Source of the DNA: Thalassobius sp047123305
GTDB taxonomy: Bacteria > Pseudomonadota > Alphaproteobacteria > Rhodobacterales > Rhodobacteraceae
Length of the DNA: 64,000 nt
Assembly: GCF_047123305.1 (NCBI RefSeq)
Contig: NZ_CP138918.1
Location: 4,030,001-4,094,000, forward strand
Direction: 5' to 3'
Shown here: positions 8,898 through 17,356 of the stretch, piece by piece
Numbering within the stretch: the stretch's first letter is position 1
Layout: each line of letters starts with the position of its first letter
Notes under the pieces: generated by a model
Told to the model about the DNA's origin: nothing
The model's database searches: none
The model's input: the letters and a program-made list of their open reading frames with translations, nothing else
Made by a program: the position numbers and the translations under genes

Positions 8898-9951
8898 CTA
8901 GTTCAGAGACTTAATTACCTCGTTTTCAATCCATGCGCGTTGTCCAGCCACATCGGCATAGACACCTGCAAAGCCCGGCAATCCGCATCCACGCCCCCAT
9001 GACACAATGCCGGTCAACACCGGGGCGGCCAGTTGATTGCTGTTGGCCCCGGTTGTTGGGCGGTGGAACAACACGCCACCGCTGTCTCCCTGGCAACTGT
9101 CGAACCCGCCCGAAACGAAGCCGGTACAGAACGAAGTGGCGTGCACGTCCCAACCGATCCCCGAATAGGTCGCTTTGCAGGCTGCCTGATCACTGTAGGG
9201 CACACGTACAGGCATCAGGAATTGCGACAGAAACCCATTTTCGGTGGTTCCCCAGCCCATAACAGAATGGGCCGCCGTGACGCTTTTGTAGCTGGCTACA
9301 TCCGCAGGGTGGGGCAGCGCGATCGAACGCGGGTTTGCACCATCGGGCACGGGATTGGGCGCCTCTGACAAGATCAGAATCGCGATATCATTTGCCATCG
9401 TGTCGTCGTCATAGTCGGGATGGGGAATTATCTTTTCAACCTGTTGCACAACTTTGCCCACGGCAGCGATGTTTGTGTTGCCACTCACAACTTCGAGCCC
9501 GGCTATTTCTGTCACACTTCCGGATTTTTGGGTCACACAATGGGCCGCCGTGAGCATCACGCGAGGGCGCGGATCACCTGCATCCCAACTTTTGACCACA
9601 TCGACCTTTTTTCCAGATGTGTCGGTTATCTTGTCGATGACCGGTGACACAAGCACACCACCGCAGAAATGCCCGCGCGGAATCGGAGGACCATTCCGTT
9701 GAAGCGAAGCCGCGAACTCCCAGGTTCCTGCGTCAAGTTCATCGAAAACATAGTCGCCGTTGATGATCCTTGGCCTCGATCGCGCTGCCTGACCGCCCGT
9801 GAGCGGCGCGTTTTGAATCGCAAGTGCCGTTCGCTGAGCCTGCGCGGCACGTTCGCGATGCTCGGAGCATGTCGCGCGATTGTGCCTGTGCTGCCATGGC
9901 CGTCGCACCAGCAAGCAGCACGGCAATAAGTGTGGTTTGAGTCACTCGCAT
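8898..9951 (-). CDS. Secreted trypsin-like serine protease (S1 family), apparent frameshift after the signal peptide
   Basis: S1-family protease. From 9951 a Sec signal peptide is read (MRVTQTTLIAVLLAGATAMA, cleavage near AQA), but the protease body is in the +1 frame. One extra base near 9865 would explain this. The body has the RIINGD activation-like start, FCGGVLVSP, His in MLTAAHCV, Asp in MANDIAILIL, Ser in CQGDSGGVLF and a final SWGRGCGLPGFAGVYADV, so the catalytic triad is complete. The gene is the last of a minus-strand cluster, 22 bp after a second trypsin-like gene. The frameshift may be real inactivation, a sequencing error or recoding. Without the signal peptide frame the body has no good start codon. 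Confidence 0.8.
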
Positions 9952-9973
9952 ATCAATTTCCTTTTGGTTGGGA

Positions 9974-11619
9974 TTAAAGTTGAGAAGACATCAGGACGGT
10001 GTTGATCCAGGCCCGGACGCTTGGTGGTGTGGTAAAAACGTTGATGCCACCGGCCCCGCATCCACCATGCGTGGCGGCTCGTAAAACGATGGCAACAAGC
10101 TGTGGTGTGCCATCCGGTGCGATTGCGTAAGTGCCAGCCCCGGAATCGCCTGAGCAGCTGTCAGTTTCGGCTTGGGGGTCCGCAAAAATCATCTCGACAC
10201 CCGGTACACAGCCAAATTCGGTCTGCTGCACTGCCGTCTTGCAATGTCGAGCGATCATTTCGCCAAACAGGACGGTCTTATGACCTCCGTCACGCTCATG
10301 ATCATTGCGGCCAAAACCTGCGATCCAAAGCCGGCGGTTCGCATCAAGCACTTCTTGATCAGCAAGGGCCGCGATGGTTTCGAAACCGTTCAATTCGAGC
10401 GGACGCCGCAATTTGACCAACACGAGATCGCGTTGCGCATAGGTGTTGTACCGCGCCTCAATCCAGTCAAGGACCGTCTGCGGGATGTCGGCGGTGCCAT
10501 CTCGCGCCTTATCAAGGTCATCAACAAAGGGTCGCGGAATGGCTTTCCATGCCGCGCGCGCAATGCAAAACGCAAACGACGGGGGACTGCCAGGAACATC
10601 ACCGAAATAATACCGTTCGGACGAGATTGGCACGCTTGAAGTTGGGGTCGGATTGGCTTGCGCATTGCCAACGAAACGCGCCTCAAGTTGGGCGATGCCG
10701 TATCGGTTGGGTGTTACATTGCCAAGGCTCGCGGTCTGTGGCGCGCCATCACATGTGCAATGGGCAGCCGTCAGCACCCATTGGGGTGCCACAAGCACGC
10801 CCGAACATTGTACGGCCCCATCATTGTGCAACGAGACAGCGGACATGAAACAGGGAAATGTCCCATCTGGCCCACAACCTGGGCGCGCTGCAATTCCCAT
10901 GAAGTCATTCTGACTGGATTCTCGGCGCACAGCCCCGCCGCCCAAAGTGTCCAACGCCGCGACACGGATTTCCGGGACAGGCGTGATAGACGGCGCGCCT
11001 GCAAATCCTGTTCCGGGCCCCACGCTTTCAATTGTTCCGTCGCGCGGAACGCCCGTGAACCCGGCGCCAATTCCGACGTTTTTTTGCTCCTCTGGCAGAG
11101 TTTCCCAAAATCGGGCGTAGGCCTCGGCCGCCCAATTGTCACCCGGAGCGGCCGTAAACAGAACGTTGGCGGCCTCCGTCTCCGCGTATGTTGGATAGGC
11201 TTTTAGTATCAACCGGTCGTCGTAGGCGACTGGCAACAGCTCAATGCGATAGCCATGGCCAAAAGCTTTTTCGGTCGCAGCAAGTACCTTCTCAGCGTAA
11301 TGACCCGTCAGGTAGCCCTCCATTTCTGCTTTGCCGATGAAACGGATTGCGTGCGTGCAAACGCCGCCAAAGCGTGTTGGCCCTGAAGTGTTCCTGCAAG
11401 GGGAGCCATCTTGGCCGTGGCCCAGGCAGGTGACGCCGCTCGCTGTGTCACTGCCCTTAGGTGCTGCGCGGACTGCGCTTTGGAAAAGGGGGCCTCCGCC
11501 CCCCATAGCGGCGTGAGCAACGGTTCAGATGAGGCTGACTGTGCTGCCAGCAAGACCGGCGTGACGATCAAAGCGGTTGTCACTATGGCTATGCGATTAA
11601 TTTTGAAAATCTTTGACAT
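9974..11619 (-). CDS. Secreted trypsin-like serine protease (S1 family), apparent frameshift near the N-terminus
   Basis: Larger S1-family protease of about 545 residues. The signal peptide begins at the ATG at 11619 (MSKIFKINRIAIVTTALIVT, then LLAAQSASSEP) in one frame. The rest, up to 510 codons, is in the -1 frame starting around 11506, so a missing base somewhere in about 11420-11520 is likely; G6, C5 and T4 runs lie there. The body has an N-terminal region of about 170 residues with several Cys, then VLTAAHCTC (His), RDLVLVKLRR (Asp) and SCSGDSGAGTYAI (Ser), so the triad is intact. Family knowledge suggests an exported endopeptidase. It lies between an unknown 165-aa gene and another trypsin-like gene on the same strand. 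Confidence 0.78.
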
Positions 11620-11660
11620 CGCTTTCCTCACTTTGAAGGTTTCCTGGTTGGCTTCCGGGC

Positions 11661-12158
11661 TTATTCTGCCGGGGCGGCGTTGACCGTTGCCAAGCGCGCG
11701 CAGGACCGGCCTGTGCCGTCTCCATGGCCGCACAGCCTCACGATCACGGCAATCGGTATGTGTTTGGAGGTCGATGCAAAAATCGCAGCGCTACCTGTGT
11801 CTGCAGGGCGGGGCCTTTGCACTTTTCGGGTTTTGGCAAGGACATCCAAAACGGAGTGTGGCGTTGCTTTGGTCGCGTCCGGGTTTTCTGTGTTCAGCGC
11901 AGTCAACAGATCGGTTTCGGCCGTGTCAGCGACCTTTGTATTCGATAACGCGTTCGGCTGGGCCGACAGCACAATGCTGAGCGCCTTGTCATGCAAAAAT
12001 TGTGTCTGTTTGTTGGAAAGTTTCGGGTGTGCCCCGGCGATCTCAGAACGTCTGGTCTCGATCGTAGTCTGCGCAGGTGACAGCGCATTGACATGGCCGG
12101 AAGTCGTTGGGATCCAGCGATTAAGATGTCTCGGCTCGGCTTTATTGGTAGACACCAT
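11661..12158 (-). CDS. Hypothetical protein in the protease cluster
   Basis: Open frame of 165 codons, same strand as its neighbours and 41 bp upstream of the second trypsin-like gene. The ATG at 12158 is chosen because GGGGGA lies just upstream; a GTG five codons earlier is possible. The protein is polar, Ala/Thr-rich, with no signal peptide and no membrane segment. A fairly hydrophobic patch (IPIAVIVRLCGHG) lies near the end. I recognise no family. The overlapping opposite-strand frame is longer (237 codons), but it lacks a ribosome-binding site and breaks the operon direction. Confidence 0.5.
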   Translation of the reverse strand: MVSTNKAEPRHLNRWIPTTSGHVNALSPAQTTIETRRSEIAGAHPKLSNKQTQFLHDKALSIVLSAQPNALSNTKVADTAETDLLTALNTENPDATKATPHSVLDVLAKTRKVQRPRPADTGSAAIFASTSKHIPIAVIVRLCGHGDGTGRSCARLATVNAAPAE

Positions 12159-12269
12159 CCTGTCCCCCACCACATGGTTCGCTCAACCGTGCGGTGGGGT
12201 CGTCAAAGTGGCGTCAACCAAACGTGAATTCCAGAGATTGTCGATCGGTTACGCCCCAAAGAAATGCCG

Positions 12270-13256
12270 CTATGGTGAATCCAGCACTGGGAACAACACG
12301 TCCCACGCATGCGTATCTATGTGCTGTGTCGAAAGCGCCCCATACCCTGCCTCGGGCACCTCTGGTCGCGAGCCATGGGTCACCTCTGCGTAGCTCGAAA
12401 ACCGCCGCCCCCAGCTGTTTCGAAACAAAAACCAGCCATGGGATGGGTTGGAAGAATCGGCTTGATACCCCACCAGACACACTGAGTGCCCACCCAGCGG
12501 AGGTGGCATCTGCCCCGAGGCATCCGGCTGCGGATCCGGGATGATACCGGTGTCCCAACCCGCACCGATTTCCCACAGGCTGGTTTTCCCATAAGGAAAA
12601 ATGGGCAGCGATATGATCACCGGCAGCTTTTGCGACAGCACGAGATGCAGCGCCAGCGACAGCCTGTCTGTTGACCGCTTTACCGACGGAGGCAAGAATA
12701 CTCGGTAAAACATGGCATCAGCAGGGATGTGTCGCGCCGCCGAGCCATCATAATCATCCGCATCAGGATGGGTAAAATCAGAACGTTCTTCTCTCCAAGC
12801 ATAGGGCAGCTCGGCTTCAAGGCATGCCCCTACGGAAGACAACGCATCCGACGCCTGATCAAGCACCGTTGCCCCCGATTTGTAGCCCGGAATACTGTCC
12901 GCATCCAATGGCGCAAAATCTCCGCGCATCTTGGCATACAGATATTCCTCCGACAGGTCTGGCAATGGCTTGCTGGCCCAAAATCGCAACAACTTGTACA
13001 TTGAAAGCGCGGCAAAGGCGTTGCAAGTGCCGCGATAAGGACCTTGATCCAGCACGCGCCAGTCTGGCGGCATTGGCCAAATAACATCCTCAGACAGCGC
13101 AGCTATATTGGCATCCACCCCAAGCGCCGATGATACAGACGGAAGGATCTGGCCGTCGTCATCCGTCGGCAGAGGCATGGTCTGGCTGCGGGATGACTTG
13201 GTCCGGTCGAGTTTCTCGTCCAGTACTGCGCCATAGGCAAATTGCTGGCGTGTCAT
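12270..13256 (-). CDS. Papain-like cysteine protease (C1 family)
   Basis: 328-aa C1-type peptidase. The active-site elements are all present: Gln71 of the oxyanion hole and Cys78 in DQGPYRGTCNAFA, His257 in GGHSVCLVGY and Asn280 in FRNSWGRRF. The enzyme would cleave peptide bonds through a Cys-His-Asn triad. No signal peptide is visible, so it is either cytoplasmic or exported by another route, in contrast to the two trypsin-like neighbours. The first about 60 residues could act as a short prosegment. The start ATG at 13256 follows GGAGG and overlaps the stop of the upstream PAP2-like gene by four bases (ATGA), indicating coupled translation. Confidence 0.9.
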   Translation of the reverse strand: MTRQQFAYGAVLDEKLDRTKSSRSQTMPLPTDDDGQILPSVSSALGVDANIAALSEDVIWPMPPDWRVLDQGPYRGTCNAFAALSMYKLLRFWASKPLPDLSEEYLYAKMRGDFAPLDADSIPGYKSGATVLDQASDALSSVGACLEAELPYAWREERSDFTHPDADDYDGSAARHIPADAMFYRVFLPPSVKRSTDRLSLALHLVLSQKLPVIISLPIFPYGKTSLWEIGAGWDTGIIPDPQPDASGQMPPPLGGHSVCLVGYQADSSNPSHGWFLFRNSWGRRFSSYAEVTHGSRPEVPEAGYGALSTQHIDTHAWDVLFPVLDSP

Positions 13257-14170
13257 TCCCCTGCCTCCTTATAGCTGTTTCTTAGAACGCTGGATGGCAG
13301 CGCCGCACCCGTAGCACCCAAACTTCCAAGCTCTGCTGTGACCGACTGCTTCAACGTCTGCACCACGGGTGTCTGCAGCAGCGCGGGTGCAAGTGTTGCA
13401 GACAAGGTCTTACCGGCCTCGGTGTCTGCTCGGTAATGCAGCGCGGCGACCTCTCGGTTTTCCGAAATACGGCCTGCCAAGGCATCGAGGTAAGGTTTTA
13501 CCTCCTCCGCCGCGGCCGGCAAAGCGTCTGATAGCACCGCCGTCAGAAGATGTGACTGCGTGGCATGGTTCGACGGAAAGGATGCATGTGGTGGTGTCGG
13601 CAAAGACGGGAAGAACGCCGGATACACCTGAACCGGGCGTGGCCTGTTGTGCTGTTTCTTGTAACGCAAACCAAAAATACCACCGATCTGCACCGTCAGC
13701 GACATCAGCACCATCGTCGCACGATGCGTGGCCACCCCAAGCGATAGCAAATTGTAATAATAATGCTCAAATGAGGCGGACTGGTCGATAATTTCAGGCA
13801 ACCGCGTCCGTAAATGCCGGCCTCTCAAATTCACAATGTCTTCGATATCCGCTCGCGTTGCAGCGCCCGCATGCCTATTTAAAAGTGTCGGCGTTAGGGC
13901 AGCCTGATCCATTGTCGCCAGTATGTCGGGGATCATGGACTGCGCTTCCAAATTGACGCTCCAAGCATCGTCGGGGAACTGGGTGTTGTTCCGCAGCCGA
14001 AAGTCTATCTCGGGGTTTGCCGGCAGCGGCTCCATCAAGTCGGTGGGGGCCATGGCCGTTCCCATACCTACACCAGCGTGAACGCCCCCATGCACGCCGC
14101 CGTGAACACCACCATGCACGCCACCATGAACACCGCCATGCACGCCACCATGCGCCGATGAATAGAACAT
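13253..14170 (-). CDS. PAP2/vanadium-dependent haloperoxidase-like protein with HGGV repeats
   Basis: 305-aa member of the phosphatidic acid phosphatase type 2/haloperoxidase superfamily. All three signature blocks can be placed: K171-x6-R178-P, P-S-N-H202 (PSGH motif) and R239-x5-H245-x3-D249. These residues bind phosphate or vanadate and form the catalytic His-Asp pair. The N-terminus is peculiar: six copies of HGGV and one HAGV at residues 7-34. No signal peptide or clear membrane helices are seen, unlike membrane PAP2 lipid phosphatases, and the length suits a soluble acid phosphatase or a small haloperoxidase. A GGAGGA ribosome site precedes the start. It is translationally coupled to the papain-like gene. 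Phosphatase versus haloperoxidase activity cannot be decided from sequence. Confidence 0.88.
   Translation of the reverse strand: MFYSSAHGGVHGGVHGGVHGGVHGGVHGGVHAGVGMGTAMAPTDLMEPLPANPEIDFRLRNNTQFPDDAWSVNLEAQSMIPDILATMDQAALTPTLLNRHAGAATRADIEDIVNLRGRHLRTRLPEIIDQSASFEHYYYNLLSLGVATHRATMVLMSLTVQIGGIFGLRYKKQHNRPRPVQVYPAFFPSLPTPPHASFPSNHATQSHLLTAVLSDALPAAAEEVKPYLDALAGRISENREVAALHYRADTEAGKTLSATLAPALLQTPVVQTLKQSVTAELGSLGATGAALPSSVLRNSYKEAGE
14069..14152 (-). repeat. Tandem 12-bp repeat encoding (HGGV)6-HAGV
   Basis: Seven consecutive 12-bp units at the 5' end of the PAP2-like gene. Codons alternate in pairs, so the DNA also looks like a 24-bp repeat. The unit keeps the frame, so changes in copy number would alter protein length without a frameshift. 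Confidence 0.9.
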
Positions 14171-14252
14171 TTTGTATCCTCCGTTGATTGCCCTTCATGT
14201 CAGATCACCTGAGCGTCAAGGCAGCGTCAAAGGAACGGGAGAGGCAGGCCGT

Positions 14253-16232
14253 TCAGGCAGGCAGACCAGATTCGAGCAGCGCGTCACCATAGTCCGCACG
14301 AGACTGTTCATTCCGAAAGGCGACCTTTGGAACATGCTCTGACACCCGGAACGCGGGATCTTGCTCGAGAAGAACCATCGCCAGCCGCGCTGCTTCTCCT
14401 ACGTCCCCATTTCGTTGCAAGGCAGCGATGGTCATACGCAGATTCGACGTATAGCGAGGATTGAGTTTGTAGGCCGACAGTCCGCTTTGGCAGGCCGCGT
14501 CAAAGCGCCCCGCTGAAAATTGCGCGATGCTTAGGAAGTGTAGATTCCGAAACATGAACGGATCTTGTGGAGACAGCCACAATGCGCGTTCGCCATTGGC
14601 GATCCCCTGCTCGGCTTGATCGGTAAAGGCCAGCGATGGAACCGACCAAATCAGTGTATCGGAATCGTTCGGCAGCAGCTCCATTGACCGGTCAAGCATG
14701 TCCAGCGCGTTGTCATATTCGCGGTAGGTAATCACCAGATGGTGGGCCAGCAAAGCCAATGACCGCGCGTCCGTTGGGTCGAGGGATAAGGCACGGCGCG
14801 CCAGACGTTCCAGTTCGGCTCCGCTGGCACTGGGATCATCAGACCACCCTTGCCATACATGTATGCTGTGCCATTCAGCCAGCAGCGCGTAGGCCTGGGC
14901 AAAATATGGCGCTTTTTCGATTGTTCTTTCCAACAGAGTTCGCGCCTGCGCAAACCCATAAAGATCTAACTGGAATAGGGCTTGGCGAGCACGCAAATAC
15001 AAATGATAGGGTTCAAGATCGTCCACCGGCAACCCATGGCTGCGCTTCAGTTCAGCCAACTGAACAGTGGGCAAGACTGATGATGCAATACGCGTCGCCA
15101 TGTCGTTTTGATGTTCAAGTATGCCACCCCCCTTGAACCGATCCATCCGCGCGCGTTCGACACCGTTGCTCAAAGTGTCAATAAGCTGCGTCGCTACCCG
15201 TGTTTCGTCAGGAAGCTGATAGAGCTTTCCTACAAGCACATAGCGCACGCCAAGCGCCGCTCCGATATCCTGTGGGTCTGGCAATTGGCCAACATAATGG
15301 CGGGTCGAATTTGATGAAATCAACCGCGGGATTGGGCCGCTGGCCAACAGACAGGTGATTTCATCCAGCAGGCCTAACGCCACATAATCCGGTACGCTGT
15401 CCGGGCCCAGTGTCTCAAATGGCAAGACCGCGATCCCTTCGCGATCAATGAGCTGTGGTGGCTGTGTGGGGATGGGCGCGGGCGGTGCGCCAGCCTCCAA
15501 CAGTTTGATTTCGATGGCCAACTTTTGGGTTTCGGCCGAGGGCTCGATATCCAAATCTTTGTCCAACCGATGAAATAGGGCATCATAAACGCGCAAGGCC
15601 GCCGCGTTCTGCCCATCTTCCACATATAGACGCATAAGTGTGCGGGCACAGGTCTCATTGAATTCATCCAACTGCACAGCAGCTTCGGCAAGTTCTATTT
15701 GCGCTTTCTTGTCGGCTTTTTCCATCTGGCTGCCGCTGGTCAGCGCATCCAGAACCCGTTTTCTGATCTGCAGGCGCACATTGTGCACCCACTCTTCTAT
15801 TTCCGATCCAATGTCATCCAATTCAGACAGAAGCGCATCAATCATTTGCAGTCGTGCGGGTGTCGAAGTGGGCCATTTGCCGCGCGACAGCGCCCCGATC
15901 AGCTGATCTATATCTGTTGTGACTTGATCGGTGTTCACTCGGATATCGACCTTGCCAAGCACAACCAGCTGGTCAAAAGCGGTGCCCATCTGCTTGCGCA
16001 GGTCAAATAGGCTGGTGCGCAGTGACGCTCGTGCCTGCTGTAAAGGAACATTGGGCCAAATCAGTTGCGCCAGATCCGCGCGAGCATGGATTTTCGATCC
16101 GTCCAGAAACAGCTTGGCTAGCAAAGCCCGATTTTTGCGGCTAGCAATCCGCAAATCGCTGCCTGCGTGACGAACGGACAGGCCATCGAAGATCAACAGC
16201 GAGATTTCACCCTCAATTGGCCGTTGTTCCAT
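14253..16232 (-). CDS. BTAD/TPR transcriptional regulator (SARP-like wHTH)
   Basis: 659-aa regulator. Residues about 10-95 form a winged helix (RKNRALLAKLFLDGSKIHARADLAQLIW is typical of SARP/AfsR-like DNA-binding domains). Residues about 105-245 form a bacterial transcriptional activation domain, ending with MRLYVEDGQNAAALRVYDAL. Next comes a TolB-like segment (GIAVLPFETLGPDSVPDYVALG) common in Rhodobacteraceae BTAD proteins. The C-terminal half consists of TPR-like helices (YFAQAYALLAEW and following). No membrane helix is evident. The ATG at 16232 is preferred over an in-frame GTG 17 codons upstream. As first gene of the same-strand protease cluster, 82 bp before the PAP2-like gene, it probably controls it. 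The signal is unknown. Confidence 0.88.
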   Translation of the reverse strand: MEQRPIEGEISLLIFDGLSVRHAGSDLRIASRKNRALLAKLFLDGSKIHARADLAQLIWPNVPLQQARASLRTSLFDLRKQMGTAFDQLVVLGKVDIRVNTDQVTTDIDQLIGALSRGKWPTSTPARLQMIDALLSELDDIGSEIEEWVHNVRLQIRKRVLDALTSGSQMEKADKKAQIELAEAAVQLDEFNETCARTLMRLYVEDGQNAAALRVYDALFHRLDKDLDIEPSAETQKLAIEIKLLEAGAPPAPIPTQPPQLIDREGIAVLPFETLGPDSVPDYVALGLLDEITCLLASGPIPRLISSNSTRHYVGQLPDPQDIGAALGVRYVLVGKLYQLPDETRVATQLIDTLSNGVERARMDRFKGGGILEHQNDMATRIASSVLPTVQLAELKRSHGLPVDDLEPYHLYLRARQALFQLDLYGFAQARTLLERTIEKAPYFAQAYALLAEWHSIHVWQGWSDDPSASGAELERLARRALSLDPTDARSLALLAHHLVITYREYDNALDMLDRSMELLPNDSDTLIWSVPSLAFTDQAEQGIANGERALWLSPQDPFMFRNLHFLSIAQFSAGRFDAACQSGLSAYKLNPRYTSNLRMTIAALQRNGDVGEAARLAMVLLEQDPAFRVSEHVPKVAFRNEQSRADYGDALLESGLPA

Positions 16233-16623
16233 TGCTATTAAGTTCCCCACGAACCGGCGCCCAATTTCCCGGACCGCCCCCACTTTCTTGAATAACCAGT
16301 CTAAACAAGCAAATAGAAGTATATGCGTTTGTGATTAACTAAATCAACGCTGCCAACACGTGTGGCCTTGGTCAGTCGTAGAACCAGTATTCACGCTCCA
16401 AGAAACGGGAAACCTCTATCAACCAACCCAAACGATACCATTGATTTCGTACACAAATACTTCCCACTCAAACATCTTACAGCAACTTTTTGTGACGCCG
16501 CGTGGGGCACAAGTTGCCAAGACCTTCCCAATCGCTTTCGCAGAACACGGCTTGTGCTGCGTCGCTCTGACAGGACGAAAATTCCCGTTTGACATGGCCT
16601 AGGGCTTGATGTCACAACCGCCT
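16233..16623. other. Intergenic region upstream of the BTAD regulator and the cobalamin riboswitch
   Basis: About 390 bp between divergent units, AT-richer than the flanks and presumably holding both promoters. I cannot assign a gene or a defined operator here. Confidence 0.5.
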
Positions 16624-16812
16624 CAGATGGTTCCCGGAACGCAATTCGCAGGCCGGGATGAAAAGGGAACACGGTGCGGTGTAGCCATTAGGCGCCAATT
16701 CCGTGACTGCCCCCGCAACTGTAAGCGGTGTGCAGACCTCAAATGCCACTGGGTCCCAGACCCGGGAAGGTGAGGTCCGCCAACAGCCGCAAGTCAGGAG
16801 ACCTGCCATCTG
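16624..16812 (+). ncRNA. Cobalamin (AdoCbl/B12) riboswitch
   Basis: Typical cobalamin riboswitch features occur in order: GGGAACACGGTGCGG, then the core TGACTGCCCCCGCAACTGTAAGCGG split across 16702-16728, then the CACTGGGTCC...CCGGGAAGG arm, then CCGCAAGTCAGGAGACCTGCC near the 3' end. The closing stem pairs CAGATGG (16624-16630) with CCATCTG (16806-16812). It lies directly before a DUF1636 gene and a BtuFCD-like importer, so high cobalamin should shut these off. No clear intrinsic terminator follows. A short CCGGG/CCCGG pairing just before the first AGGAGG suggests control of translation initiation. Confidence 0.96.
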
Positions 16813-16948
16813 GAACGTCTTTGACGTTAAACCTTAACTCAACCCGGGCGGGGTGACCCGGATAGGAGGCCAAGATGGCTCTATTGGCATGTGAATGCCC
16901 GGCATACAGGTTGTCCTGTGCGCACCCCGCGATATCGCGGAGGGCGAG

Positions 16949-17356
16949 ATGCACCGGACCAAACCCCACAGAATTACTGTTTGCACATCCTGCCGACATA
17001 CCGGCGAGACCTGCCGCCCCGGCTATCAGCTGATCGATCAGCTGCGCGCCGCAATTGCGGCAGCGGGGGATATGATTGCCGAAGACTTCGAGGTGTCTGG
17101 CGTGGCCTGTATGGCGGGCTGCAAACGCCCCTGCACTGTGGCCTATCATGCCAGCCAGAAGGCAACCTACCTGTTTGGCGATATCGAACCGGATGTCGAT
17201 ATTGACGATCTGGTGGATTTTGCCCGCCAGTACGCCGTGTTGCACGACGGCTGGTGCAGTTCGGTCGACCGACCCGGCAAGCTGCGCAAATCCACATTGG
17301 CCCGTGTCCCCGCCAGTTTCATGGCGCTGGAAGCGACAGAGGTTTTGGCCTCATGA
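16949..17356 (+). CDS. DUF1636 family metal-binding protein
   Basis: 135-aa cysteine-rich protein of the DUF1636 family, commonly found beside cobalamin or cobalt uptake genes. Cysteines occur as VCTSC (residues 12 and 15), ETC, and VACMAGCKRPC, which could form a metal or Fe-S site. The domain resembles thioredoxin-like ferredoxins in its C-x2-C/C-x3-C layout. The ATG at 16949 was chosen for the GGAGG five bases before it. The stop overlaps the ATPase start by four bases (ATGA). Its position directly after a B12 riboswitch points to a role in cobalamin or cobalt handling. The exact function is not known to me. Confidence 0.87.
   Translation: MHRTKPHRITVCTSCRHTGETCRPGYQLIDQLRAAIAAAGDMIAEDFEVSGVACMAGCKRPCTVAYHASQKATYLFGDIEPDVDIDDLVDFARQYAVLHDGWCSSVDRPGKLRKSTLARVPASFMALEATEVLAS

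Noticed and set aside
8646..8901. Two short overlapping frames (80 and 73 codons) before the first trypsin-like gene
   Set aside because: Opposite strands over the same bases, no ribosome site and no recognisable family.
11680..12393. 237-codon plus-strand frame in the protease cluster
   Set aside because: It opposes two minus-strand genes, has no ribosome site and its translation lacks family features. The minus-strand reading fits operon direction better.
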